A stretch of 64,000 bases of DNA from Devosia riboflavina (lineage in GTDB: Bacteria > Pseudomonadota > Alphaproteobacteria > Rhizobiales > Devosiaceae): the NCBI RefSeq assembly GCF_000743575.1, contig NZ_JQGC01000002.1, positions 1 to 64,000 of the forward strand, given 5' to 3'. Under the pieces are notes generated by a model, which was not told where the DNA came from, did not search any database, and saw only the letters and a list, made by a program, of their open reading frames with translations. The position numbers and the translations under genes are program-made. Of this stretch, positions 1-8,092 are shown piece by piece. How positions within the stretch are numbered: position 1 is the stretch's first letter; every line of letters begins with the position of its first letter.

Positions 1-1224
1 CGCCCTGCCATGCCGCAGGGGCCGCTCACCTATGGCCCGCCCGCGGGGGTGGCCGGCGCAACGCCCGGCGCTGCAGCGCCGCGGGCGGGAGCAACGGGGC
101 TGGCTGCCGGCATTGCAGCGCCCGTGGCCGCGTCAACTGCCGCGCCGGCACCGTCGGCGCAGGCCGGTGGCCCGATCATTGCTCCGCCGGGCGCTGCCGT
201 TGCGCCATCCGGGCCCGCATTGCAGCGGCCGGGCGCGGCGCCTTATGGCATGGCGGGGCTCGGTGCGAACCCGACAGGCTCGCCGCCCGGTACCGTGCCT
301 GCGCAGGGTGCATTGCCGGGTCCCCAGGCGGCAGCGCTGGCGCAAATGGTGCAACAGGCCTTGCCGGGCCAGGGCAGTATCGGCGCGCTTACCGGCATGC
401 TCGCTGCAGCCATCGGACGGGCGGGCCTACCGGAACCGGTGCTGAAGGCCGCGCGGCAGATCCTCGACAACCAGTTGACCACACGAGACGGCAAGATCGA
501 TGCTGGCGCGCTCAAATCTGCGCTGCGCAGTTCCGGCATTTTCCAGGAGGCGATGCTGGCGCAGGGATCTCCGGCGGCCGCAGGCGCCGACACAAAGTCG
601 GGGCTGCTTGCCATGCGACAGGGCCTTGCCCAATGGCTCGGCAACCAGCCGCAGATTGCTCAGATTTCACAGATTCCGCCGCCGCTGCGGCACGTCCTGC
701 CGCGCGCAAAACTGCCCGAGGTGCCACTGCTCGATTTGCCCGACGAGGCAGAAGACCTCGGGCGCTTGCTGCTGGAGCGTACCGAAGGCGCGCTGTCGCG
801 GGTGCGTCTCCATCAGCATGCGTCGCTGCCAGAGGCCCAGAGGGGCGGCGAGAGCCAATGGAACATGGACCTGCCCATTGCCCTCGGCCAGCAGCAGGCC
901 GTGCTGCAATTGCAAATCCATCACGATGGCGGGGGCGACGCCAATCGACCCGAGGATCGTGGCTGGCAGGTGCGCTTTGCGGTCAATTTGCCCGATCTGG
1001 GCGAGGTCGGCGCGCAGGTGTCGCTGCGCGGACAGACGACCGGCATTATGCTCTGGGCCGATCGCGACGAAACCGCCAAGGCGTTTTCTGACAATATCGA
1101 GGAGCTGCGCACCAGCCTTGAATCCGTCGGCCTCAAACCCGGCGCGCTCGTCGTTCGCGTCGGCGCCCCGGGAGAAACGCATGCTCCGGCTGCCGCCGGT
1201 CACTTTGTGGATGCGAAGCGATGA
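1..1224 (+). CDS. Flagellar hook-length control (FliK-like) protein, 5' end outside window
   Basis: The frame is open to the first base of the window, so the gene probably starts upstream; an internal ATG lies at 10. The first ~100 residues are Pro/Ala/Gly-rich low-complexity sequence, as in the N-terminal half of FliK proteins. The last ~130 residues form a folded domain of the FliK C-terminal type, with a beta-rich stretch reading WNMDLPIALGQ and later LGEVGAQVSLRG, a pattern typical of the part that touches FlhB to switch export specificity. The stop overlaps the start of the next gene as ATGA, and that gene encodes an FlhB C-terminal-like protein, which supports a flagellar export role. 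The family call comes from pattern recognition, not a search; an unrelated FliK-domain protein is possible. Confidence 0.7.
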   Translation, partial: RPAMPQGPLTYGPPAGVAGATPGAAAPRAGATGLAAGIAAPVAASTAAPAPSAQAGGPIIAPPGAAVAPSGPALQRPGAAPYGMAGLGANPTGSPPGTVPAQGALPGPQAAALAQMVQQALPGQGSIGALTGMLAAAIGRAGLPEPVLKAARQILDNQLTTRDGKIDAGALKSALRSSGIFQEAMLAQGSPAAAGADTKSGLLAMRQGLAQWLGNQPQIAQISQIPPPLRHVLPRAKLPEVPLLDLPDEAEDLGRLLLERTEGALSRVRLHQHASLPEAQRGGESQWNMDLPIALGQQQAVLQLQIHHDGGGDANRPEDRGWQVRFAVNLPDLGEVGAQVSLRGQTTGIMLWADRDETAKAFSDNIEELRTSLESVGLKPGALVVRVGAPGETHAPAAAGHFVDAKR

Positions 1225-1523
1225 CGGACGAGCCGAAAGTGACGCCGCTGGCCGTAGCGCTGCAATACGAGAAGGAAAGCGACCAGGCGCCGCGTATCGT
1301 GGCCAAGGGCAGGGGGCTGATTGCCGAGCAGATCCTGGCCATTGCCACGGAAAACGACATCGTCATCGAGGCCAATCCGGTGCTGGCGGAGGCGCTGAGT
1401 CATGTCGAGGTGGACGATACCATCCCGGTCGAGCTCTATGAGGCCGTGGCGGCAGTGATCGGCTTCGTGCTGCGGCAGAGCCAGGCGACCGGCTGGAAAC
1501 CGGACGAACCCGAGCTCCAGTGA
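1221..1523 (+). CDS. FlhB C-terminal-domain-like protein (FlhX/YlqH type)
   Basis: A 100-residue soluble protein that matches only the cytoplasmic C-terminal domain of FlhB/YscU export-gate proteins: P-LAVALQY-, GRGLIAEQILAIA-, IVIEANPVLAEAL and IPVELYEAVAAVIGFV. The autocleavage motif NPTH of full FlhB is not present. Stand-alone copies of this domain are known beside FliK-like genes and may modulate type III flagellar secretion. Its start codon overlaps the upstream stop by 4 bases, so the two are probably translationally coupled. Confidence 0.85.
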   Translation: MTDEPKVTPLAVALQYEKESDQAPRIVAKGRGLIAEQILAIATENDIVIEANPVLAEALSHVEVDDTIPVELYEAVAAVIGFVLRQSQATGWKPDEPELQ

Positions 1524-1603
1524 AATCCATGTGACCGCCGCCTTGCGCCATTGCATCGCGGGCAAAGTCTTCCCATGTCCAATCACAGACGAGGGAGACC
1601 ATC

Positions 1604-2155
1604 ATGATCAGACCCGAAGACGAACGCGCCATCGACGATCTGTTCGAACGGCTGCACAATGTGGAGCGCAACAGCGATCCGCGCGATGTCGACGCCGAGC
1701 GGCTCATCCGCCAGCGTCTCTCCGAAAATCCGGCTGCGGCCTATTACATGGCACAGACGATCATCGTGCAGGAAGCCGCCTTGCGCGAGGCTCAGGAGCG
1801 CATCGAAGCGCTGGAGGCCCGGCAGGGGCAGGGCGGCTTTCTCGGTGGCATCTTCGGCAATGACCGTCCGACACCGCCCCGCGCTCCGCAGCGCAGCCCG
1901 TGGGGCCAGGGTCCCGATGACGCCGACCAGTATGACCGGCGCCGATCGGCCGGCGGCGGCGGGTTCCTTGCCGGCGCAGCACAGACCGCGCTTGGCGTAA
2001 CCGGCGGGCTACTGCTCGGCAGTGCGTTGGCGGGTCTCTTTACCGGCGACGCTCAAGCGGCGGAACCGGAAGTGCCAGCCGAACCGCAGGATCCCGGCAT
2101 CGATGATGGTGGCGGCGATTGGGGTAGCGATTTCGATATCGGCGGCGACTTCTAG
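1604..2155 (+). CDS. DUF2076 family protein
   Basis: A 183-residue protein starting MIRPEDERAIDDLFERL, the signature opening of DUF2076 proteins. The N-terminal ~75 residues are charged and helical (VERNSDPRDVDAERLIRQRL, then YYMAQTIIVQEAAL). They are followed by a Pro/Gly/Arg-rich linker, a Gly/Ala hydrophobic stretch near residues 118-150 and an acidic Gly-Asp-rich tail (GGGDWGSDFDIGGDF). The Shine-Dalgarno sequence GAGGGAG lies 7 bases before the ATG. The function of the family is unknown; it is often described as a periplasmic ligand-binding sensor-like protein, on weak evidence. The last codon overlaps the convergent hydrolase gene. Confidence 0.85.
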   Translation: MIRPEDERAIDDLFERLHNVERNSDPRDVDAERLIRQRLSENPAAAYYMAQTIIVQEAALREAQERIEALEARQGQGGFLGGIFGNDRPTPPRAPQRSPWGQGPDDADQYDRRRSAGGGGFLAGAAQTALGVTGGLLLGSALAGLFTGDAQAAEPEVPAEPQDPGIDDGGGDWGSDFDIGGDF

Positions 2156-2622
2156 CGGGTTCGCTTCTCGTAGAATTCGTTGCCGCCGGCTTCGAGCACG
2201 TAAAACATGTTGTCGTAGGGGAAGCGCAGGCCTGCCGTATGGAAATGCTGGGCATTCTGGACACCCGGATGACGCGCGCCGCGCAGAACCTGATCGGCGA
2301 CCTGCGAAGCCAGCACAGCGCCGCTATCGGTCATCGGCTTGGTGAGAACGCCCTGGGCGAACTGGTTCTTCTGGCCGACGACGCCGCAGACGCTCTTGGG
2401 ATAACGCGAGTCATAAAGGCGATTCATCACCACGGTGCCGACGGCAAGCATGCCGTCGGGGCTCGACCGGTTGGATTCGAAATACATGGCCCGCATCATG
2501 CATTCCTTGTCGCTCATCTGGGCCATGCCGAAATTGATGCCGAGAAAGCTGCAGCCGGCGAGGCTGGTGGCGACGACGGCAAGGGCCGAGATTTTGATGG
2601 CGAGGCGAGCAAAGGGGGCCAA
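2152..2622 (-). CDS. Cell wall hydrolase, SleB family, lipoprotein
   Basis: A 156-residue protein with a lipoprotein signal (hydrophobic run ending LAGC, Cys near residue 24), so it is probably anchored in an envelope membrane. The rest matches the SleB/CwlJ hydrolase domain: C-M-RAMYFESNRSS-DGMLAVGTVVMNRLYDSRYP--VCGVV, then QFAQ and a HFH stretch. The family includes lytic transglycosylases that remodel peptidoglycan, and the Glu in the FES motif is the expected catalytic acid. The start is TTG with GGAGA 8 bases upstream; no in-frame ATG exists near the signal peptide. Confidence 0.85.
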   Translation of the reverse strand: MAPFARLAIKISALAVVATSLAGCSFLGINFGMAQMSDKECMMRAMYFESNRSSPDGMLAVGTVVMNRLYDSRYPKSVCGVVGQKNQFAQGVLTKPMTDSGAVLASQVADQVLRGARHPGVQNAQHFHTAGLRFPYDNMFYVLEAGGNEFYEKRTR

Positions 2623-2714
2623 GGTGCATCTCCGGAGTGTTGCCGAGTTGCGGCTTGGTCCGAAAATGCGCCGACAGCCTTAAGGAAGACCTCAGAAGGA
2701 GGGTTAAGAGATTG

Positions 2715-3038
2715 CTAGCGCCGACGAGCGATGAGACTGGCCAGCAGAACGGCCGTTCCGAGGACCGCAATGACCGGCACGGGATCGCGCTGCACCGCGC
2801 GAGCACCCTGGACCGCCTTGCGGCTGGCAACGCCGGCGAGCCAGGCGCCCTGACGGGCCGCGTCATGGCCCCAATCGGAAAGGGTATCGCCGAGATCGCC
2901 CGCTACGTCGCCGGCATTGTGCGACAAAGTGCGGCTGATATGCCTCGTCTGGCGGCGCAATTCGCCGATCTGGGCGGCAAGGGCGTCAAGCGGATCGTGT
3001 TGACGGCGGCGGTTCGTGAACAAATCTTCAAGATGCAT
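2715..3038 (-). CDS. Small protein with C-terminal membrane anchor
   Basis: A 107-residue protein, ATG start with GGGAG 7 bases upstream. The first ~75 residues are amphipathic helix (LAAQIGELRRQTRHISRTL, GDVAGDLGDTLSDWGHDAAR). A single hydrophobic segment near residues 86-104 is capped by the terminal Arg-Arg-Arg. The layout resembles the ElaB/YqjD/DUF883 type of inner-membrane, ribosome-associated or stress proteins, but the sequence match is too weak to name it so. It lies just upstream of the SleB-like gene on the same strand. Confidence 0.6.
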   Translation of the reverse strand: MHLEDLFTNRRRQHDPLDALAAQIGELRRQTRHISRTLSHNAGDVAGDLGDTLSDWGHDAARQGAWLAGVASRKAVQGARAVQRDPVPVIAVLGTAVLLASLIARRR

Positions 3039-3154
3039 GGGTTACTCCCTGATTATGGGCGCAACGCCATTGGCCGGACACAAGTTCCGTACACAATCAA
3101 TGACTTCGACCCCGCGACCCGGGGCCGAGAGCTAGGGAGCCGGATGGTTTCGAC

Positions 3155-3484
3155 ATGACGAGCAAGCACGCCCAACGTCTCAATCGACTGTTCGACAAGC
3201 TCGAGCGCAGGATTCCGCGCACTGCCGGCGGCTGGCTGGCACGCCTGCGCCGGCCGGAAGCACGCTGGATCCGCATCCCGCTCGGCATTCTGCTGGTGCT
3301 CGGCGGGATTTTCAGCTTCCTGCCGGTCCTCGGTATCTGGATGCTGCCGCTGGGCCTTTTGCTGCTGGCCCTCGATCTCATCTTCCTGCAAAGCCCGGTT
3401 AACCTGGCTATCGTGCGCGGCAGCCGCAAATGGACCACGTGGCAGCGCAAGCGCCGCGACCGCAAGAACACGCCTAAGGCGTGA
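3155..3484 (+). CDS. Small two-helix membrane protein
   Basis: A 109-residue protein with a basic N-terminus, two closely spaced hydrophobic segments (about residues 46-62 and 66-82, joined by a short turn) and a very basic C-terminal tail (RGSRKWTTWQRKRRDRKN). This is a hairpin-like inner membrane protein with both ends probably cytoplasmic. Similar proteins are widespread in Rhizobiales without assigned function. Its end overlaps the convergent nucleosidase gene by 11 bases. Confidence 0.65.
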   Translation: MTSKHAQRLNRLFDKLERRIPRTAGGWLARLRRPEARWIRIPLGILLVLGGIFSFLPVLGIWMLPLGLLLLALDLIFLQSPVNLAIVRGSRKWTTWQRKRRDRKNTPKA

Positions 3485-4082
3485 GGTCGATTTCGCCCGA
3501 AGCATAGGCCGCTTCGATAATATCCACGGCCGCGGCAAGCCGCTCGTCGATGATGTGCAGGTATTGCGTCCAGTCCTCGATGCGGCTGACCGTTTCGGCA
3601 CCATCGGAAATGCCGCGCAGGCCGAGCAGCGGCACGCCAAAACCCTGGCAGGCGCGCTTCACGGCAAAGGTCTCCATGTCGACCATGTCTTCGGCAATGG
3701 CGTCATAGGCCTTGCCGGTCACGACATTGCCGCCGGTGGAGAGCGTCGCGGGCACGAGGCCGGCAACAGGCGGCACAAGGCCAAGCGTTGGCGGCAGGTC
3801 CGTCAGGGGCGTGACGCCTTTCGGAAAGCCCAGGGCCGAAGCATCCATATCGCGGTAAGACGCGGAAATTGCCTGGTAGATGCCAAGCTGCTCCAGCCGG
3901 TTTGAACCCGCCGAACCCAGGCAGACGACCAGCTTGGGCAGATTGTCGCGCCGTTCGAGGAGAGCTCTGGTGGTTGAAACTGCCGCCTCGACCGGACCAA
4001 TGCCGATCATGACGGGCTGGATGCGGGCGGCCAGGTGCGGGCCGAATTCTGCCTTGGCGGCCATGAGATAGAGAATAGACAT
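3474..4082 (-). CDS. 5'-methylthioadenosine/S-adenosylhomocysteine nucleosidase-like
   Basis: A 202-residue phosphorylase/nucleosidase superfamily protein. The family removes adenine from methylthioadenosine or S-adenosylhomocysteine, recycling the by-products of SAM-dependent reactions. Visible signatures are the N-terminal beta strand ILYLMAAKAEFGP, GIGPVEAA, a VVCLGSAG glycine motif, the substrate-binding VDMETFA (equivalent to VEMEA) and RGISDGAE, where Asp is the general acid. It is slightly shorter than the usual ~230 residues. The MTA/SAH preference is an inference; futalosine or other purine nucleosidase activity cannot be excluded. Confidence 0.8.
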   Translation of the reverse strand: MSILYLMAAKAEFGPHLAARIQPVMIGIGPVEAAVSTTRALLERRDNLPKLVVCLGSAGSNRLEQLGIYQAISASYRDMDASALGFPKGVTPLTDLPPTLGLVPPVAGLVPATLSTGGNVVTGKAYDAIAEDMVDMETFAVKRACQGFGVPLLGLRGISDGAETVSRIEDWTQYLHIIDERLAAAVDIIEAAYASGEIDLTP

Positions 4083-4261
4083 TCCTCAAACTAGCATGGC
4101 TGCCATGCCGCTCAAGTACTGGTCGTTACCGGTTATGTAACGGAATGATGACATATTGAACCATGCTCCCGGCGTTTGGGGAGCGGGAAGGCAGGCGTAT
4201 CGTGCGGTTCGCAGTCATCAGTGGGTCACGGGAGTGGACGGAAGCATTGCCTGAAAGGGCC

Positions 4262-4492
4262 ATGCCACAGCGTGCCGTCGAGGTCGAAGACGTGCAGTAC
4301 GAAGCGCGCCGCCGCCTGAAGTCGCTCAAGATCGAAGAATGGCGCGTTCGCGAATTCGTCACCGGCACTCCGGTTCCTGACAATATCCGCCACCTTGCCC
4401 TGCAGATCGAATATGCCGCCCAGGCCATCGGCCGTCTTTCGCCCATTCCGGCCGATTATGCCGACGACGTCTACTGGCCGCGCGTCTGGTAA
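4262..4492 (+). CDS. Hypothetical small protein
   Basis: A 76-residue protein, unrecognised. ATG at 4262 is preferred over an upstream in-frame ATG at 4163 because AAAGGG sits 6 bases before it and the upstream extension has no signal. The sequence is helical and charged (YEARRRLKSLKIEEWRVREFV) and ends in a Trp-containing stretch (DDVYWPRVW). No membrane segment is seen. A hairpin terminator follows it. Confidence 0.55.
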   Translation: MPQRAVEVEDVQYEARRRLKSLKIEEWRVREFVTGTPVPDNIRHLALQIEYAAQAIGRLSPIPADYADDVYWPRVW

Positions 4493-4498
4493 AAGAAA

Positions 4499-4527
4499 AG
4501 CAGGAGCGGCGGCGGACCACTCCTGCT
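4499..4527. terminator. Bidirectional hairpin between convergent genes
   Basis: AGCAGGAG (4499-4506) and CTCCTGCT (4520-4527) form an 8-bp stem with a 13-base loop. The hairpin lies just after the small hypothetical gene and before the stop of the convergent DUF2934 gene, with a run of A upstream that would be T on the minus strand. It is probably a shared intrinsic terminator. Confidence 0.55.
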
Positions 4528-4557
4528 GCTATTTCCGTCCCGACAACCCAATCAGGC

Positions 4558-4734
4558 TCAAGCCGCGACCTTCTTGGCGCGCGGTGCGGCGCGTTTGCGC
4601 GGCGGCTTGATGGTCTTGGCGGCGTCTGCCGCGATTTCGGACACGGCTTTGAACCAATAGGTCTGGTCCATACCTTCGGGGCGACCATCGGCCTCCCACA
4701 GATGATAGGCGCGTCGCTGGATTTCGTCCTGCAT
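4558..4734 (-). CDS. DUF2934 domain protein
   Basis: A 58-residue gene. It reads MQDEIQRRAYHLWEADGRPE followed by GMDQTYWFKAVSEI, the characteristic DUF2934 pattern (RAYelWe-eGrPeG--e-yW--A). The C-terminal half is Lys/Arg/Ala-rich (PPRKRAAPRAKK). Proteins of this family are small, common in Rhizobiales and of unknown function; the basic tail could contact nucleic acid, which is an inference. Confidence 0.85.
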   Translation of the reverse strand: MQDEIQRRAYHLWEADGRPEGMDQTYWFKAVSEIAADAAKTIKPPRKRAAPRAKKVAA

Positions 4735-4874
4735 GGTGCTCTCCGTTCAAGCGTAACCAGAAGCGAGCGTGAGGGGTTTTGGTTAACGTCCTGTTACGCG
4801 TAGCAAGCGCTTGAGATCGCTGGGAGACTGGCGGCGAAGGGGAGAATCGCGGGCGCAACCGGGGCCGGCGGCAG

Positions 4875-4951
4875 TGGTGATCTCGGCGGGATTCGAACCC
4901 ACGACCCCAGGATTAGGAATCCTGTGCTCTATCCTGCTGAGCTACGAGACC
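4875..4951 (-). tRNA. tRNA-Arg (anticodon CCT)
   Basis: On the minus strand the sequence folds as a full cloverleaf. The acceptor stem GGTCTCG (with one G-U pair) pairs with CGAGATC, the D-arm contains TAGCTCAGC, the anticodon stem CAGGA/TCCTG encloses the loop TTCCTAA (anticodon CCT), and the T-arm reads GGGTTCGAATCCC. The discriminator base is A and CCA is encoded. It decodes AGG. Confidence 0.97.
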
Positions 4952-4985
4952 AGCCGGGATTGGACCTACCAGCCAAGGCCGCAAC

Positions 4986-5519
4986 ATGCAAGATGGGCGC
5001 CCCGAGGATGCTGATTTGACCAAAGTCGACCCCTTCATTTTCTATCCCGATTTGCGGCTCAACGAGGCCGCTTCCGCCCACCCGGTGGACGCCGATCTGC
5101 TCGATGTCGGCCGGCGCCTGCGGGCTGCCGCCGAAGAGGCGCGAGCCTATGGGCTTGCCGCCGTCCATATCGGCATTGTGGCGCCCGTTGCCGTGGTCAG
5201 CCTGGGCGATCCCACAACGCGCGACTATCGCGTGCTCTACAATCCACGCGTGCTTTCCACCGATGGACCGCAGGAGCTTGGGCCGGAAGGCTCGGTTTCC
5301 ATGCCCGGCATCGAGGTGGAGGTCCTGCGCGGCCACTCGGCCGTGATCGCCTTTGACGGTGAGGCGGGGCAGGGGCAGGAACTCGCCCTTTCCGGCTTTG
5401 CTGGCCGCGTGGCCCAGCACGAGATCGACCAGGTCAATGGCGTGTTCTTTCTCACCAAAATCTCGCGGCTGAAGCGCGAGGCGGCTATTCGGCGCTTTGC
5501 CAAGCTCGGCCGCCGCTGA
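4986..5519 (+). CDS. Peptide deformylase-like protein lacking metal ligands
   Basis: A 177-residue protein with the length and fold pattern of peptide deformylase (Def), which strips the formyl group from new proteins using a metal held by one Cys and two His. All three signature motifs are altered. Motif 1, GxGLAAxQ, reads AYGLAAVH. Motif 2, EGCLS, reads EGSVS, so the metal-binding Cys is Ser. Motif 3, HExDH, reads HEIDQ, so the second His is Gln. Only one of the three ligands remains, so classical deformylase activity is unlikely; this is probably a paralogue with another role. It starts 34 bases from the divergent tRNA-Arg. Confidence 0.85.
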   Translation: MQDGRPEDADLTKVDPFIFYPDLRLNEAASAHPVDADLLDVGRRLRAAAEEARAYGLAAVHIGIVAPVAVVSLGDPTTRDYRVLYNPRVLSTDGPQELGPEGSVSMPGIEVEVLRGHSAVIAFDGEAGQGQELALSGFAGRVAQHEIDQVNGVFFLTKISRLKREAAIRRFAKLGRR

Positions 5520-5583
5520 CGCAAAGGTTGATCCCCGGGCGTCGCTCCGCTAAACGGGGCGCACTTTCGAAAAGGAACTTTTG

Positions 5584-6709
5584 ATGCGCGCGGAAATTGA
5601 AAAGGCCGTTGCCGAAATCGAGCAGGTGCTTACCCTGCTGAGGAGGCATCTTTGACTGGGATACTGCACAACTCCGTCTCGATGCGCTAACGGCGCAAAC
5701 TGAATCTCCCGAATTCTGGAACGATCCGGAAAAGGCCCGCGTAACCATGCGCGAGCGCGACGAACTTGATGTGGCGGTGAAGGCCGTGCGCGAGTTTGAA
5801 TCCGGCATTTCCGACAATATCGAACTGATCGAACTCGGCGAAGCCGAGGGCGATGCCGATATCGTGCGCGATGCCGAAAACGCATTGCTCGAACTCAAGC
5901 AGGCGGCCCGCCGCCAGCAGATCGAAACGCTGCTCTCCGGCGAAGTCGATTCCAATGACTGCTATGTCGAAATCCACTCCGGCGCCGGCGGCACCGAGAG
6001 CCAGGATTGGGCCAACATGCTCCTGCGCATGTACACCCGCTGGGCCGAACGCCGGAAGTTCAAGGTCGACGTGCTGGAAATGCACGACGGCGAAGAAGCC
6101 GGCATCAAGTCCGCGACCATCCAGATCAAGGGCCACAATGCCTATGGGTGGCTCAAGACCGAAAGCGGCGTGCATCGTCTCGTCCGCATCAGCCCCTATG
6201 ACTCGGCCGCGCGTCGCCACACCAGCTTTTCGAGCTGCTGGGTCTATCCGGTGGTCGATGATTCCATCGAGATCGAGATCCGCGAAGCCGACCTCAAGGT
6301 CGACACCTATCGAGCCTCGGGCGCTGGCGGCCAGCACGTGAACACCACAGACTCGGCCATCCGCATCACCCACGTGCCCTCGGGCATCATCGTGGCGTGC
6401 CAGCAGGAGCGCAGCCAGCACAAGAACCGCGCCACGGCCATGGCCATGCTGAAATCCCGTCTCTACGAGATGGAATTGCAGAAGCGCGAAGAAGCGGCAA
6501 ACGCCCAGGCGGCCAACAAGACCGATATCGGCTGGGGCCACCAGATCCGTTCCTACGTCCTGCAGCCATATCAGATGGTGAAGGACCTCCGGACCGGCGT
6601 GGAAAGCGGCCAGCCTTCCGTCGTGCTCGATGGCGATCTCGACGAGTTCATGGAAGCAGCCCTGGCGCAACGCGTCGGCGTGGCCACGGACGTGGCGGGC
6701 GAGGCGTAA
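5584..6709 (+). CDS. prfB: Peptide chain release factor 2 (programmed frameshift)
   Basis: RF2 recognises UGA and UAA stops and releases the finished peptide. The gene is in two frames: 23 codons from ATG 5584 (AAAGGA 7 bases upstream) end at an in-frame TGA at 5653, and translation continues in the +1 frame from GAC at 5654, giving 374 residues. The downstream part has the GGQ catalytic loop ([15 protein letters not shown]) and, at the stop-recognition site, SPY in the context [15 protein letters not shown], where SPF is the better-known form. The frameshift is the known autoregulatory device of this gene, not a mutation. Neighbours show no operon. Confidence 0.97.
5641..5656 (+). promoter_or_regulatory. 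prfB +1 programmed frameshift site
   Basis: An internal Shine-Dalgarno AGGAGG (5641-5646) is followed 3 bases later by CTT TGA C (5650-5656), the classic RF2 slippery site. When RF2 is scarce the ribosome pauses at TGA, tRNA-Leu slips from CTT to TTT and reading resumes at GAC. Confidence 0.95.
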
Positions 6710-6747
6710 GCGTCGTTGGAAGCCTCAATACCGCCAAAATAACTGTG

Positions 6748-6839
6748 CTGCCCTCGGGCTCGACCCGAGGGCCAGTCGGTGAGCCGCGTCAGCTTTTGAT
6801 ACGCGCGGATAGCGACCCTCGGGTCGAGCCCGAGGGCAG
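6748..6839. repeat. Intergenic palindromic repeat (CCTCGGG family)
   Basis: A 24-bp sequence at 6748-6771 is repeated as its exact reverse complement at 6816-6839. Each arm is itself nearly palindromic (CCCTCGGG/CCCGAGGG). The element fills the gap between the ends of convergent prfB and the M23 peptidase gene and could also terminate both. Confidence 0.85.
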
Positions 6840-6868
6840 CCCGGTGGGTTGGCTTGGCAACCTGCAAA

Positions 6869-8008
6869 CTACCCGATCACAGCCACGAGCCGCTTCCCCG
6901 CATCCAAAAACGCCTTGGGGTTGATCGCCTCATCCGCCTTGCGGATTTCAAAGTGCAGGTGCGGCCCAGTCGAGCGCCCCGTGGAGCCCACCTTGGCGAT
7001 CGGCGTGCCGGTATTCACCGCCTGACCTTCGCGAGTAAGATAGCCGCTCAAATGTGCGTAGCGGGTGACGAGACCATTGTCGTGCGTCACTTCCACCACC
7101 ATGCCATAGCCCGACTTCGTGCCCACATAGGTCACGACGCCGGCCGCCGCACTCATGACGGTCGTGCCGCTCGGCGCAGCAAAGTCCATTCCCGAATGAA
7201 AGGCGCGGCCCCCGGTAAACGGGTCCTTGCGATTGCCGAAGTTTGAGCTCTGCCGGAAATTGCCTGAAATCGGCATGTGCACCGGCGCGGTATCAAGACT
7301 TTCGCGCGCCGCCTTGTAGCGCAGCAGTGCCGACATGACGGCATTGGCGTCGTCGAGCATCGGCGTGCCGTTGAGTTCGTCCGTCGCCGGCAGCAGCGGG
7401 CCGCCCATGGCGTCGGCTTCGGGGTCGGGCAGGGCGAAGGGAATGCCCAATTGGCGCATTTCCGTGGCGATTTCGTCGGCGCGGGTCGAGGCGACGGCGG
7501 CGATGCCGTGCATGGCCATCTGCGTCTCGCCCATCATGCGTTCGAGGCTGAGAGCCGTGGCGTCGACATCGGGATTGCCGGTCATGCTGGCGAGAGGCAG
7601 AGTCTCGGCCATGTCAGTGCTTGGCAGGTCGGCAGCGGCTATCCCCAGGGAATCGGCTTTCTCCACCAGCACCTTTACGAGCTGGTGCTGCTCCAGCAGC
7701 ACTTCCTGCTGCTGGGAAAGCTCCTGCAATTGCAGGTTGATGTCGCCCGCCTGGGCAAAGCTGCGCGAATGCAGGCGGTCGATCTCGACCCGCATCTGCG
7801 CAATCCGGTCCTCATAGGCGCCGATCACTTCATCGGTGCGGCCATTGAGCAGCCGGGCAATGTCGGGCGAGAGATAGAGGGCGGTACCGGCAAAGACATT
7901 GCCGGCAAAAAGCAGGGCGAACATGCCATAGAAAATGCCGGGATGAACGCCCCGCATTGGCGGCTTGCCCTGGCGTTTGCGGTCTGCGAACCCGGCCGTG
8001 GTGACCAC
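6869..8008 (-). CDS. M23 family metallopeptidase (murein endopeptidase type)
   Basis: A 379-residue protein with a short cytoplasmic start, a membrane segment near residues 25-47, a coiled-coil region around residues 60-125 (IDRLHSRS, LQLQELSQQQEVLLEQHQLV) and a C-terminal M23 domain from about residue 255. The Zn ligands are visible in HSGMD and HLHFE, with FGNRKDPFTGGRAFH before them. The domain cleaves peptidoglycan cross-links or acts as an adaptor for amidases, working in the periplasm. The start is GTG with GAGGAAAG upstream. Confidence 0.9.
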   Translation of the reverse strand: MVTTAGFADRKRQGKPPMRGVHPGIFYGMFALLFAGNVFAGTALYLSPDIARLLNGRTDEVIGAYEDRIAQMRVEIDRLHSRSFAQAGDINLQLQELSQQQEVLLEQHQLVKVLVEKADSLGIAAADLPSTDMAETLPLASMTGNPDVDATALSLERMMGETQMAMHGIAAVASTRADEIATEMRQLGIPFALPDPEADAMGGPLLPATDELNGTPMLDDANAVMSALLRYKAARESLDTAPVHMPISGNFRQSSNFGNRKDPFTGGRAFHSGMDFAAPSGTTVMSAAAGVVTYVGTKSGYGMVVEVTHDNGLVTRYAHLSGYLTREGQAVNTGTPIAKVGSTGRSTGPHLHFEIRKADEAINPKAFLDAGKRLVAVIG

Positions 8009-8092
8009 CTTGCTTTCCTCACGCTACGAACACCTATGGTAAGTAGACTATGAGCGCGCATGGTTAAGAAAACCCGAAGGATGCCAGAGACT

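Noticed and set aside
2685..2703. Core TTCTGAGG on the minus strand upstream of the SleB-like gene
   Set aside because: Only 10 of 17 bases match the shared element and there is no TA at offset 21-23.
5584..5746. prfB as a frameshifted pseudogene
   Set aside because: The stop sits in the exact RF2 programmed frameshift context, so the gene is intact.
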